64,000 nt of DNA from Limnohabitans sp. 15K. Lineage in GTDB: Bacteria; Pseudomonadota; Gammaproteobacteria; Burkholderiales; Burkholderiaceae_C. The notes below the pieces were generated by a model. It ran no database searches, had not been told where the DNA came from, and worked only from the letters and a program-made list of their open reading frames with translations. The number at the start of each line of letters is the position of its first letter. Within the stretch, counting starts at the first letter, position 1. Made by a program: the position numbers and the translations under genes. The DNA lies in the NCBI RefSeq assembly GCF_002778285.1, contig NZ_NESM01000003.1, positions 372,001-436,000 of the forward strand. The letters run 5' to 3'. Shown one piece after another: positions 39,455 to 47,679 of this stretch.

Positions 39455-40308
39455 GCTGCGACGTCGTCTTTGATGGTGTTGCGCAAAATACCCACGGCAT
39501 CCACTTCAATTTCAACCACATCACCGGGTTTCATGAAAACCTGGGGTGTGCGCTTGTTGCCCACGCCGCCCGGTGTGCCGCTCACAATCACATCGCCTGG
39601 TTCAAGGGGAATGAAGGTGGAGATGTAGGCAATTTGACGAGGGATGCTGTGAATCATCATGTCGGTGGTGGCGCGTTGCAACTCAACACCATTCAAGCGC
39701 GTGCTCAGGGTCATGGTTTGACCAGGTTGGATTTCATCGGCCGTGACCATCCAGGGGCCAAACCCGCCCGTGCGCCAGAAGTTTTTACCGGCAGTCCACT
39801 GGGTGGTGAAATTTTGCCAATCTCGCACCGAGCCATCGTTGTAGCAAGAGTAGCCAGCAATGTGCTTCCAGGCATCCGCCTCAGAAATACGGCGACCCCC
39901 CTCACCAATGATGATGGCAATTTCACCTTCGTAGTCCAGGCGATGCGACTCTGGCGGACGCATGATGTCTTGGCCATGACCCACTTGCGAAGAATTCACG
40001 CGTGAAAAAATGGCGGGTTTCTCTGTCAGGTCACGGCCTGTTTCTTTGACGTGGTCGTGGTAGTTCAAACCCACACACATGATTTTTTCTGGGTTGGGAA
40101 TGACGGGCAAAAGCGTCAAGTCGTCAAAATTCAAATCGGGTGTGTGGGTGCTCAATGCTTGCGCTGCTTGCGCGAACATTTTTTTGGCAATCAGGGTTTT
40201 CAGATCGGGCGCTTGTGCACCCAAGAGAGGCGTCAAGTTAAGAACTTTGTTGCCTTGAACTGCGCCATAGCATGCGGTGTTGTTGAGCAAGAAGCTGATG
40301 AGTTTCAT
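39451..40308 (-). CDS. Fumarylacetoacetate hydrolase-family protein
   Basis: 285-residue FAH-superfamily enzyme. Typical members hydrolyse or decarboxylate acylpyruvates and hydroxymuconic acids in the meta-cleavage of aromatics. Metal ligands are visible in DYEGEIAIIIGEGGRRI (Glu-x-Glu) and the later Asp in NDGSVRDWQ, with KNFWRTGGFGPWM, PGDVIVSGTPGGVGNKRTP and MKPGDVVEIEVDAVGIL at the C-terminus. The N-terminal strand set (MKLISFLLNNTACYG) is normal for the branch. Neighbouring VOC proteins and the amidohydrolase fit an aromatic ring-cleavage route, which is inference. Confidence 0.9.
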   Translation of the reverse strand: MKLISFLLNNTACYGAVQGNKVLNLTPLLGAQAPDLKTLIAKKMFAQAAQALSTHTPDLNFDDLTLLPVIPNPEKIMCVGLNYHDHVKETGRDLTEKPAIFSRVNSSQVGHGQDIMRPPESHRLDYEGEIAIIIGEGGRRISEADAWKHIAGYSCYNDGSVRDWQNFTTQWTAGKNFWRTGGFGPWMVTADEIQPGQTMTLSTRLNGVELQRATTDMMIHSIPRQIAYISTFIPLEPGDVIVSGTPGGVGNKRTPQVFMKPGDVVEIEVDAVGILRNTIKDDVAA

Positions 40309-40322
40309 GGTGTTTCTTCAAG

Positions 40323-40898
40323 TTAAAAAGGGGTGTAGCCCATCCGGCTCGCCATCTCGGCTTGCCATGTGGTGCGCAATTGAAATTTAGGACGTGACCT
40401 GGCAATTTTTTCTGATTTCGCCAAGATCGTTGCATCGTCATCGTTCAGATCGATGAGTTCTCGAAGGGGTTGCTCGCAATACCATGGGGTATCGACAAAG
40501 GCTTCAATCCGATTGCCTTCAGGGTCTCGGAAATAAATCGAGATGGCATTGCCATGGGTCACACACAGCATTTCGGTGGTGCCAGGGTCTTGTTCGGCCA
40601 GCGCTTTGACAGCCCGGAGCACATCCAGCCCCTGCACGCGAAATGAAATTTGGTTGATGGCATTGAAGTTCATGCCCTCTGGCTTGCCGCCTGCCAAGAT
40701 GATTTGATGGTGTTCAGCCGGGTCGCGGCTTAAAAAAATCAAAGGGACCGTTCCCAACAAACCGCGGTCAGTGATGGTGAAACCGAGGACCGTTTGGTAA
40801 TAAAGGGCCATGCGCTCTGGATCGCGCACAAAAAAGCCCATGTGACTGAAGCTCAGGGCCGACTGCGCTTGAAGCAGAGGGTGTTTGACTGGGGTCAC
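40323..40898 (-). CDS. VOC-family protein (glyoxalase/extradiol dioxygenase-like), single domain
   Basis: 191-residue vicinal oxygen chelate protein. Candidate metal ligands: His 19 in LSFSHMGFFVRD, His 63 or 64 in EHHQIILAG, and Glu 132 in FRDPEGNRIEAFVDTPWY. The length and ending recall small dioxygenase-like VOC proteins rather than glyoxalase I. GTG start at 40898, three bases after the nitroreductase stop region; no ATG in frame would keep His 19. It lies between the FAH-family gene and the nitroreductase gene in the same direction. Confidence 0.8.
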   Translation of the reverse strand: MTPVKHPLLQAQSALSFSHMGFFVRDPERMALYYQTVLGFTITDRGLLGTVPLIFLSRDPAEHHQIILAGGKPEGMNFNAINQISFRVQGLDVLRAVKALAEQDPGTTEMLCVTHGNAISIYFRDPEGNRIEAFVDTPWYCEQPLRELIDLNDDDATILAKSEKIARSRPKFQLRTTWQAEMASRMGYTPF

Positions 40899-41501
40899 TT
40901 AAAAAGATCCCCGCTTGGCCAATGCACTCAGCGGCTTGCGTGCGTTGGGTGCTTCTCTTTCGCGCAAGGCATCGGGCAGTGTGGCCGCATCGCCGCGTTT
41001 GCCCACAGTGGCCAACATTTGCAAGGTGTGGTCAGAGGGCAGGGACAAGACCTGAGCCGCTGCGTCTTTGTTAAAGCCGCCAATGCCATGCAGTGAAAAG
41101 CCATTCAGGTGCGCTTGCATGGCCATGTAAGCCCAAGCGGCGCCCGTGTCGAAAGCGTGCATGCCATTGGGAATCAAGTCGGGCGATCCCGCTTTCGCTG
41201 CCAATTGGTAAGAAGCAATGGCCACCAAAGCGCCCGCTTTGCCGGCCCAAGCCTGGTTGTTGGGGTTCAAAGTTGCAAACAGGGCATCCCATTGAGGGTC
41301 GTTGCGCAGCACAACGGCAAAACGCCAGGGTTGCGCGTTATTTGACGAAGGTGCCCACCGTGCAGCCTCGAGCATGCTCATGACGGCGGCTTCAGAAACG
41401 ACTTCATCCGAGTAAGCACGCGGTGACCACCGCTCTGTAAATTGCGCGTCAATGGGGAAGTCGGCCTTTCGGCTGTTGGTCACGGGAGATGCATGGCTCA
41501 T
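40899..41501 (-). CDS. Nitroreductase-family flavoprotein
   Basis: 200-residue FMN-dependent oxidoreductase of the nitroreductase family. N-terminal ERWSPRAYSDEVVSEAAVMSMLEAARWAPSSNNAQPWRF holds the FMN phosphate and ring contacts (RSPR and SS-x-NxQPW type). C-terminal LHGIGGFNKDAAAQVLSLPSDH fits as well. Family members reduce nitro groups, quinones, enoates or dehalogenate. In this island it might reduce an intermediate of ring breakdown. It directly abuts the VOC gene. Confidence 0.87.
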   Translation of the reverse strand: MSHASPVTNSRKADFPIDAQFTERWSPRAYSDEVVSEAAVMSMLEAARWAPSSNNAQPWRFAVVLRNDPQWDALFATLNPNNQAWAGKAGALVAIASYQLAAKAGSPDLIPNGMHAFDTGAAWAYMAMQAHLNGFSLHGIGGFNKDAAAQVLSLPSDHTLQMLATVGKRGDAATLPDALREREAPNARKPLSALAKRGSF

Positions 41502-41564
41502 GAAAAATTTTCCTGTTCAAAAAATAGATGTTCGTTTTGGGGATGCGCGCTGAAGCGGGGTGTC

Positions 41565-42707
41565 TTAAGCTTTGGGTGCAAGCTGGGGCATCAAACGCAA
41601 GGCATTGCCTCTGTCAATGGCCACGCGTTCTGCCTGCGTGAACTGCCTTTCAGACAAACCTTCGCGAGTTTCTGCTCCAGGACGGTAAGGATAATCCGAT
41701 CCGTACATGATTTGGGAGGTGGGAATCAATTGCCGCAAGGCCTTCATGGCACCTTCGTGGTGTCCTTGTGCTGTGTCGTAGTAAAACTTTTGGACTTCTT
41801 TCAAGACACCATTCGGCAGCACTTCTTTGGCTTTCTCTTTCATGTCCACCTCTTGGCGGGTGAAGCGGCTCCACAAAAAAGGCATGGTGCCGCCGCTGTG
41901 CGACCAAATCCATCGAATGTCTGGGAATTTGTGGGCTGCCCCAGAGAACAACATGCTGGCGATGGTTCTGGTGGTGTCGGTTGCATACTCCAGCGAGGAA
42001 TTAGGCAGACCAGGAATGAGGTTGCGGCAGCAATCGGGCAGAAGGGGGTGAACGTAAATCACAGCTTTGCGCCTGTTGAGCTCTTCCCAGATGGGCCAAA
42101 AATGCTTGTCGCCCAAGTACAGATCGCCGTAGCTGGTCATCAAGCCAATGCCATCGGCTTTGAGGGTGTCGTAGGCATAGGCGATTTCTCTCAAGCTGCC
42201 TTCGACATCCATCAGCGGAAGCGTTGCAAAAGAGCCAAATCGGCCTGGAAAATCGCGTGACATTTGGGCGGCGTATTCATTGGCCTCACGCGCCATGCGC
42301 CGGTCAGCCGTCACATTTTTGAAAAATGCACCGGGCTGAATCAGGGCCACCACCGAGGTGGCGATGTCATTTTTGTCCATGTCATCGATGGACATCTGTG
42401 GCGTCCAGCGAGGCACACCACCCAAACCCATGCGCCGCATGTCTGCGGCGTAGGAGGGGGGCACCATGTGGTGGTGAATGTCGATGCGGGGTGACTTTGC
42501 CGGTTTGGCAGAACCGAAGACGCTGTCTAGCGATTGGCAACCTGCCAAAGTCGCGCCAAGGCCAGCAGCAGTGCCTGTGGCCAGCAAAGAAGAGAGAAAG
42601 CCGCGCCGTGTTGATCCGCTGCTGGGTTGACTTGACGTGGTGCAATCGGCATCGCACAAACAAGACAAATGGGCGGGGGATTGAGTTGATTTCTCGAGGG
42701 TGCTCAT
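41565..42707 (-). CDS. Tat-exported amidohydrolase (ACMSD-like family) lipoprotein
   Basis: 380-residue metal-dependent hydrolase of the amidohydrolase_2 (ACMSD/gamma-resorcylate decarboxylase) family. Metal ligands: His in RIDIHHHMVPPSY (His 78-80), HPLLPD, WSHSGGTMPF and Asp in MYGSDYPYRP. Such enzymes decarboxylate or hydrolyse aromatic or quinone-derived acids. Odd: it begins with a 33-residue Ser/Cys-rich stretch, then a Tat motif STRRGFLSS (Arg 34-35), hydrophobic helix and lipobox LAGC (Cys 57), so the enzyme should be exported folded and lipid-anchored. Most relatives are cytoplasmic. It overlaps the paralogous NTF2 gene start by four bases. Confidence 0.85.
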   Translation of the reverse strand: MSTLEKSTQSPAHLSCLCDADCTTSSQPSSGSTRRGFLSSLLATGTAAGLGATLAGCQSLDSVFGSAKPAKSPRIDIHHHMVPPSYAADMRRMGLGGVPRWTPQMSIDDMDKNDIATSVVALIQPGAFFKNVTADRRMAREANEYAAQMSRDFPGRFGSFATLPLMDVEGSLREIAYAYDTLKADGIGLMTSYGDLYLGDKHFWPIWEELNRRKAVIYVHPLLPDCCRNLIPGLPNSSLEYATDTTRTIASMLFSGAAHKFPDIRWIWSHSGGTMPFLWSRFTRQEVDMKEKAKEVLPNGVLKEVQKFYYDTAQGHHEGAMKALRQLIPTSQIMYGSDYPYRPGAETREGLSERQFTQAERVAIDRGNALRLMPQLAPKA

Positions 42708-43300
42708 GAAAGACTCCTTAACCATTGTTGTGCTTCAAGTTTCAGTTGCTGGCTTGCTTCGGATCGGGTGGTGGGCAGTTCAGGATTGACCTGGGCACCA
42801 TTGAAAGATTGCAGATAAGCCAAGTGGCGATAGCCTTCAGGAAAGCGCAGAAGGCGCTCGCTTGAGAGTTCAATGGCATCTCCCACATGAACGGGTGTCA
42901 ATGTGTCTTTGTCGTAAATGACATTGCGTTTAGCAATTCGCCATAGCCCATCGCGCTTTTCAACGCGGTCGTAAAAGACCCCAATGCAATGGACATCGAC
43001 AGGAACCGCGTCCAATTTGCCACGCACCAAAATGGCCATGCGCGTTTGCGCAATCGCTTTGGTGCCCTGCACTTCAACGACCGTGCCACCTTGGAAGTGT
43101 TGCGAACTGGAGCCCTTTCGCCATGCGTCTTGCATGCCAGAAATAAATGCTTCGAACGTGCCATGAAACCATGTGGCCGTCATGGTGCCGTCGGCATAGA
43201 CGGTCGCTCGCAATTTATCCCAGTCGCCTGCGTCACGGTAAAGCGCCCAGCTTTGAACCAGCTCTGCAATCTCGAGTCGCTCTAAAAGGGCTTGTGACAT
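42704..43300 (-). CDS. NTF2/SnoaL-like protein (copy 2)
   Basis: 198-residue NTF2-like protein, paralog of the one at 37867-38472: LEIAELVQSWALYRDAGDWDKL, DGTMTATWFHGTFEAFI, GTVVEVQGTKAIAQTRMAI and the C-terminal FPEGYRHLAYLQSF, which copy 1 has as FPEGYRHLAYIQT. No signal peptide. Possible roles are oxygenase small subunit, dehydratase or isomerase. Its stop overlaps the amidohydrolase ATG (ATGA), so the two are translated together, and the Bug gene lies 22 bases upstream. Confidence 0.75.
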   Translation of the reverse strand: MSQALLERLEIAELVQSWALYRDAGDWDKLRATVYADGTMTATWFHGTFEAFISGMQDAWRKGSSSQHFQGGTVVEVQGTKAIAQTRMAILVRGKLDAVPVDVHCIGVFYDRVEKRDGLWRIAKRNVIYDKDTLTPVHVGDAIELSSERLLRFPEGYRHLAYLQSFNGAQVNPELPTTRSEASQQLKLEAQQWLRSLS

Positions 43301-43322
43301 GAAGCGAATCTGTTGGCGTGAA

Positions 43323-44300
43323 TTACTCTTGCGCGATGCCTGCGTTTTTAAGAAGTCTCGGCCATTTGGCCGCTTCAGACTTCATCATGGCTTCGGTTTC
43401 CGCGTTGTTCATTTGAACAATGCGGCCGCTGCCCTGTTGCAGTTTTTTGCGCACATCGGCCGATTGCATGGCTTTGTCAATCTCAGCCCGGAGTTTGTCA
43501 ACAATGGCGGGGGGTGTTTTGGCCGGTGCAAACAAGCCAAACCAGGTTTCCATTTCCAAATCCATAGCGCCCGTTTCCATCAAGGTGGGGATCTGTGGAC
43601 CATCGGGGGCGCGTTGGCGGCTGGAGACGGCAAACGCCTTCAACTGGTTGCTCTCTAAATAAGTGCGGGTGGTGGTGGTGTTGTCGAAAAACAAATCAAC
43701 GCGCCCACCGAGCAAGTCCATATAGACAGGTTGCGCACCTTTGTAAGGCACCAATTGAATGTCGACATTGCCCATGCCCTTGATCAGTGAGGCCAGGATG
43801 AATTGGCCCGTGCCAGGACCACTGGTGCCAAAGTTCAGTTTGCCTGGATTGACTTTGGCATAGGTCAACATGTCTTTCATGTTGTTGAAGGGCAAATCTT
43901 TGCGGCCGACCAAGGTGTAGGAGTGCGAAACCACAATGCGCAGGGGAATGAAGTCCGTCAAGGGCTCGTACCCGGGATTTTTATACAGGCCGGCATTCAA
44001 AGCCATGTTGGACAAACCGCCCACGATGAGGTGATAACCATCGGCAGGCGCTTTGGCAATGACTTGTGTGCCTGCCAAGGTGCCGCCACCTGAGCGGTTT
44101 TCCACGACAAATTGCTGCCCCATCTGCTCTGACAATTTGCTCCCTAAGACCCTGGCCACCAAATCAAAGCCGCCACCGGCAGCGGAGGGGGCCACGATCC
44201 GAATGGGCTTGGTGGGGTAGTCGGAGCTGGCTTGTTGAGCCCATGTCCAAGAGCTGGAGGTCGCCAATACGGTCAGTGCAAAGAATAATTTTTTAAACAT
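43323..44300 (-). CDS. Bug/TctC family periplasmic binding protein (2 of 4)
   Basis: 325-residue Bug-type binding protein with signal peptide (MFKKLFFALTVLATSSSWTWAQ). Core motifs: YPTKPIRIVAPSAAGGGFDLVARVLGSKL, FVVENRSGGGTLAGTQVIAKAPADGYHLIV and FGLFAPAKTPPAIVDKLRAEI. ATG at 44300 is chosen because it gives a proper signal; the longer frame adds six residues. It lies between the NTF2 copy 2 and the two-domain VOC gene, in the row transcribed leftward from 45194. Confidence 0.92.
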   Translation of the reverse strand: MFKKLFFALTVLATSSSWTWAQQASSDYPTKPIRIVAPSAAGGGFDLVARVLGSKLSEQMGQQFVVENRSGGGTLAGTQVIAKAPADGYHLIVGGLSNMALNAGLYKNPGYEPLTDFIPLRIVVSHSYTLVGRKDLPFNNMKDMLTYAKVNPGKLNFGTSGPGTGQFILASLIKGMGNVDIQLVPYKGAQPVYMDLLGGRVDLFFDNTTTTRTYLESNQLKAFAVSSRQRAPDGPQIPTLMETGAMDLEMETWFGLFAPAKTPPAIVDKLRAEIDKAMQSADVRKKLQQGSGRIVQMNNAETEAMMKSEAAKWPRLLKNAGIAQE

Positions 44301-44342
44301 GTTGGAGTGCAAATTCAATCAAAAAAAATGAAACTCAAAAAA

Positions 44343-45194
44343 TCAACTGCGCATGATCGCTTTGCCCCATAAATTCAAAGTGCGCTCTTCATGCTTCCAT
44401 TCACCAACAGGGCGACTGGCATCGCACATTTCAATTTCAGAGGAAATTTCTGCCAAATTGCCATCCGGGTCGCGCACCATGAAAAACACATCGTTGCCAG
44501 GTCCGTGACGCCCCACACCCCACACAATCTCCACGCGCAATTGGCCCATGTGGTCGGCCCAATCTTTCAACTCATGCCAACCGGGTGTTTCAAACGACTG
44601 GTGATCAAAGCAGCTGACAGGTGCACCAAAAAGAGCCAGGGTGTGGTGCATTTCATTGCCCCGAACAAAGCAGGCTTTGAGTTGCCCTGTGTCGTCTTTC
44701 ACCACATCCGACAAAATAAAGCCGAGGTCTTCGGTGTAAAAACGCACCATGGCTTGAATGTTTGGGGTTCGAAGCGCGAAATGCTGTGAGGCTGCAGGCG
44801 GCAATGGATCTGAATTCGTCGCCAAAGATGGGCGTTGTGTTGGCGACTCAAGGTCTGATTCAGGGACAAAAACCACGCAATTTTGGTCAGGATCGATGAA
44901 ACCCATGGCCGTGTCGGGAAGTTCTGGGTAGGCCTTCAAATCGGCCGTTCGCAAGGCGCGGGTTTTCAGTTTGAATGCAGCCCATTCTTCAGAACCTTTG
45001 ATGCCAAACAGGGCATAGTGAAGTTGCCCCGCTTGCCCCTCAGACACCAGAACTTCTCGGTCTTCATTTCGGCAAAACCAAGTCCCATGCGCTTCATGGC
45101 ATGACATACCGAATGCTTTTGAATAAAACTGAGCAAGCGCGTGTGCTTGAGGCGACTGCAAATGCAGTCGTTTCAATTGACGTTGGGGATACAT
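44343..45194 (-). CDS. Two-domain VOC protein (extradiol dioxygenase-like)
   Basis: 283-residue protein with two VOC modules (about 5-115 and 135-255), the layout of type I extradiol ring-cleavage dioxygenases. Possible Fe ligands in the second module: His 138 in QHFALRTPNIQ, His 183 or 184 in EMHHTLALFG, and Glu 249 in DPDGNLAEIS. The pattern HHTLAL and FFMVRDPDGN supports a metal-active enzyme of catechol-type cleavage, though substrates beyond catechols are known. First gene of the leftward operon; its promoter lies in the divergent region 45195-45387. Confidence 0.82.
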   Translation of the reverse strand: MYPQRQLKRLHLQSPQAHALAQFYSKAFGMSCHEAHGTWFCRNEDREVLVSEGQAGQLHYALFGIKGSEEWAAFKLKTRALRTADLKAYPELPDTAMGFIDPDQNCVVFVPESDLESPTQRPSLATNSDPLPPAASQHFALRTPNIQAMVRFYTEDLGFILSDVVKDDTGQLKACFVRGNEMHHTLALFGAPVSCFDHQSFETPGWHELKDWADHMGQLRVEIVWGVGRHGPGNDVFFMVRDPDGNLAEISSEIEMCDASRPVGEWKHEERTLNLWGKAIMRS

Positions 45195-45387
45195 AGAGCA
45201 GCGTGTTCTTCTGATACAACCCGCCGACTATCACTGGATGAAAGCTGGGACTCCAGAGGATTAACCCCTAGACTTTTCAAATTCTGGCAGCGGCGGGAAT
45301 TTAATTCACGAGCGGGTCATGTCCTGTTTTTGAAATCATTCAAAATCGGCATTCAATTTCGCTTCTCGCTCGCGATCAGGAACCCTC
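45195..45387. promoter_or_regulatory. Divergent promoter region of the catabolic island
   Basis: A 193-base gap between the leftward dioxygenase-like gene and the rightward Bug gene. It holds AGGATTAACCCC at 45257-45268, a 12-base sequence also found before the Bug gene at 50686. The site is 63 bases upstream of the leftward start and 120 bases upstream of the rightward start. Short flanking arms CCAGA (45253-45257) and TCTGG (45283-45287) form a weak inverted repeat. No riboswitch-like structure seen. Confidence 0.45.
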
Positions 45388-46401
45388 ATGACACATTGGC
45401 CTTTTAATCTCAGATCCGTTTTTTCAAAATCAACAGCGGGTTTGACGTTGGCGGCGCTGACCTTGCTCGTTAACAACGGTTGGGCGCAAACAAGCAACGT
45501 TGCCAGCACCTGGCCCACCAAACCTGTCCGTTTCATCGTGCCATTTGCATCGGGTGGCGCCAACGACTTGTTGGCCAGGGCTGCGGCAGAGGGGGCAAGC
45601 AAGGTCCTGGGTCAGCCGGTGATCATCGAGAACAAACCCGGTGCAGGCGGTACCTTGGGGACCATGCTGGGCATCAAAAGTGCGCCGGATGGCTACACTT
45701 TTTTGATCAGCGCGGCAGGCGTCATTTCCAACACTCTGATTAAAAAATCTGCGCCCTACAAAGACAATGAGTTGGTGCCCGTGGTCATGATTGGTTTGGC
45801 CCCTTCCATCATCGTGACATCGGCCAAATCAAAGCACAACACCTTGAAAGACTTCATCGACAACGCCAAGAAAGGCCAGGGTGCGCACTTTGCGACAGCG
45901 GGCACGGGCAGTACCCCACACTTTGTGGCAGAGATGATGAACTTGAAGTACGGTACCAATTTCATTCCAGTGCCTTACAAAAGCGGCTCTGAAAGCTCGA
46001 CAGCGGTCATGGGTGGCCAAGTCGATGGCACCTCAGAGGCGAGCATCATCTCTTTGCCGCACATTCAGCCGGGTGGCAAATTCAGGGCTTTGGCCACCAC
46101 TTGGACCCAGCGCATGTCGGTAGCCCCCGATTTGCCGACCACCGCTGAGCTGGGTTACCCCGATGTCCAAATTGCGCATTGGGCGGGCATTCATGCGCCG
46201 GTGGGTGTGCCGCCAGAAATCATGGACAAAATGGCCGCTGCCGTGGATGCCGCCATGAAAAATCCTGCCATTTCGGAACGTCTCAAAAGCATGGGCATAG
46301 AGCCTATCGGTGGCACACGCCCGCAATTCAATGACTTTGTGAATGCTGAGCGCACCAAGTTGGGTGCCATCATTCGTGCATCTGGAATGAAGGAAGATTA
46401 A
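45388..46401 (+). CDS. Bug/TctC family periplasmic binding protein (3 of 4)
   Basis: 337-residue Bug-type binding protein. Signal peptide ends near SNVA-S or WAQ; then WPTKPVRFIVPFASGGANDLLARAAAEGASKVLGQPVIIENKPGAGGTLGTML and KSAPDGYTFLIS. The stop codon is directly followed by the ATG of the lyase gene with no gap, so both are co-transcribed. Ligand probably a carboxylate related to the island's substrate (inference). Confidence 0.92.
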   Translation: MTHWPFNLRSVFSKSTAGLTLAALTLLVNNGWAQTSNVASTWPTKPVRFIVPFASGGANDLLARAAAEGASKVLGQPVIIENKPGAGGTLGTMLGIKSAPDGYTFLISAAGVISNTLIKKSAPYKDNELVPVVMIGLAPSIIVTSAKSKHNTLKDFIDNAKKGQGAHFATAGTGSTPHFVAEMMNLKYGTNFIPVPYKSGSESSTAVMGGQVDGTSEASIISLPHIQPGGKFRALATTWTQRMSVAPDLPTTAELGYPDVQIAHWAGIHAPVGVPPEIMDKMAAAVDAAMKNPAISERLKSMGIEPIGGTRPQFNDFVNAERTKLGAIIRASGMKED

Positions 46402-47277
46402 ATGACGGTTTCAATGGGGCACCCAGGCACTTTCTTGCGTCAGCGCGTCGGTCAAAAAAATGGTTTGCTTGTCGCTGGTGCGGCCAACGCATTGGCAGCG
46501 CGTGTCATTCAACAAGTGGGTTTTGAAGCGGTCTACCTCAGTGGTGCAGGCATTACCAATACGTTTTATGGCATTCCCGATTTGGGTTTCATTGGCCTGA
46601 GTGATTTGGCGCAGCACACTGCCGCTGTTCGAGATGCCGTGGACCTGCCCATCATCGTGGATGCTGACACGGGCTTTGGCAATGCCTTGAATGTTCGCCA
46701 GTCGGTGCGCACACTCGAGCGATCGGGCGCCAATGCGATCCAACTCGAAGACCAGTTGATGCCCAAAAAGTGCGGACACTTTGCGGGCAAGTCCGTTGTG
46801 CCTGTTGAGGAAATGATTGGCAAAATCAAAGCCGCGGTGGATGCCCGTCAGCATGCGGATTTCTTGATCATTGCGCGCACTGACGCGCGTGCTGTGCTGG
46901 GTTTGAATGAAGCGCTTGATCGTGCAGCAGCCTATGCTGAACACGGTGCAGACATGACGTTTGTTGAAGCGCCCGAAAGCGAAGACGAAATGAGGCGCAT
47001 TGCCCGTGAATTGGCTTGCCCTCAGATTGTGAATGTGGTGATTGGTGGCAAAACACCGGCGCTGCCGCAGCAGGTGTTGGCGGACATGGGGTTCGGTTTG
47101 GTGCTGTATGCCAATGCGGCGCTGCAAGGCGCCGTCAGGGGCATGACCCTTGCGCTCCATCAGTTGAAGGCCACTGGCGAATTGCAAGAAGACCCCAATG
47201 TGGTGGCCACTTTTGCAGAGCGTCAAGGTCTGGTTCAAAAACCATTCTTCGACGCGTTAGAAGCCAAGTACAAATAG
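46402..47277 (+). CDS. Isocitrate lyase/PEP mutase-superfamily enzyme
   Basis: 291-residue member of the ICL/PEPM superfamily. Mg ligands in IIVDADTGFGNALNV (Asp 87, Asp 89) and QLEDQLMPKKCGH, where Lys-Lys-Cys-Gly-His (122-126) keeps the catalytic Cys of lyases. This points to a C-C lyase such as methylisocitrate or 2,3-dimethylmalate lyase type rather than phosphonate mutase; oxaloacetate decarboxylases of this group are another option. As dimethylmalate lyase ends nicotinate breakdown in some anaerobes, a cleavage of a branched dicarboxylate as last step of the island's pathway is plausible but unproven. Second gene after a Bug gene. Confidence 0.87.
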   Translation: MTVSMGHPGTFLRQRVGQKNGLLVAGAANALAARVIQQVGFEAVYLSGAGITNTFYGIPDLGFIGLSDLAQHTAAVRDAVDLPIIVDADTGFGNALNVRQSVRTLERSGANAIQLEDQLMPKKCGHFAGKSVVPVEEMIGKIKAAVDARQHADFLIIARTDARAVLGLNEALDRAAAYAEHGADMTFVEAPESEDEMRRIARELACPQIVNVVIGGKTPALPQQVLADMGFGLVLYANAALQGAVRGMTLALHQLKATGELQEDPNVVATFAERQGLVQKPFFDALEAKYK

Positions 47278-47314
47278 GGCAAAGCCTGGCGTTCTAAGAC
47301 TTCCGGGCTTCACC

Positions 47315-47665
47315 TCAATTGAGCAATGGAATGGTCTTGTAATCGGGCCCCTTGGGAATGGATTTGAGGTAAGCATGGATGTCCACCAATTCTTGGTTGG
47401 ACAAGATCTTTTCACTGTAAGGCGGCATAGGTCCTTTTGTGTGCCTCACGAAAGCTTGTATGTATTCAATCGGTTTGGGCTCGGGCGCCAGCTTGGGCCC
47501 TGCAACACCGCCTTGACCCACAAAGCCGTGACACCCCCAGCAACCATTTTTGAAAAAGGCTTCTTTGCCTTTTTCGGCGGAACCCGCTGTGGTTTGTGCA
47601 TTGGCAAGGAGGGTGCTGCTCAAGAGCGCAACACCTAAAGACATCATCGCAATCTGTTTTTTCAT
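47315..47665 (-). CDS. Small exported c-type cytochrome
   Basis: 116-residue class I cytochrome c. Signal peptide (MKKQIAMMSLGVALLSSTLLANA) with cleavage after residue 23, heme-binding Cys 42-x2-Cys 45-His 46 (NGCWGCHG) and probable axial Met 80 in GPMPPYS, followed by LVDIHAYLKSIP. Periplasmic electron carrier. ATG at 47665 has the hydrophobic signal; the longer frame overlaps the next gene. It lies 14 bases after the exported thiamine-diphosphate enzyme gene in the same operon, so it is a candidate electron acceptor for that enzyme (inference). Confidence 0.88.
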   Translation of the reverse strand: MKKQIAMMSLGVALLSSTLLANAQTTAGSAEKGKEAFFKNGCWGCHGFVGQGGVAGPKLAPEPKPIEYIQAFVRHTKGPMPPYSEKILSNQELVDIHAYLKSIPKGPDYKTIPLLN

Positions 47666-47679
47666 GGTGTGATCTTTCT

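Noticed and set aside
45195..45387. Possible riboswitch in the island's divergent region
   Set aside because: No known aptamer core or stable long-range pairing was seen; only the shared 12-mer stands out.
47278..47314. Possible terminator between the lyase and cytochrome genes
   Set aside because: A weak imperfect stem (AAGCC-type with GGCTT) exists but has no T-run on either strand.
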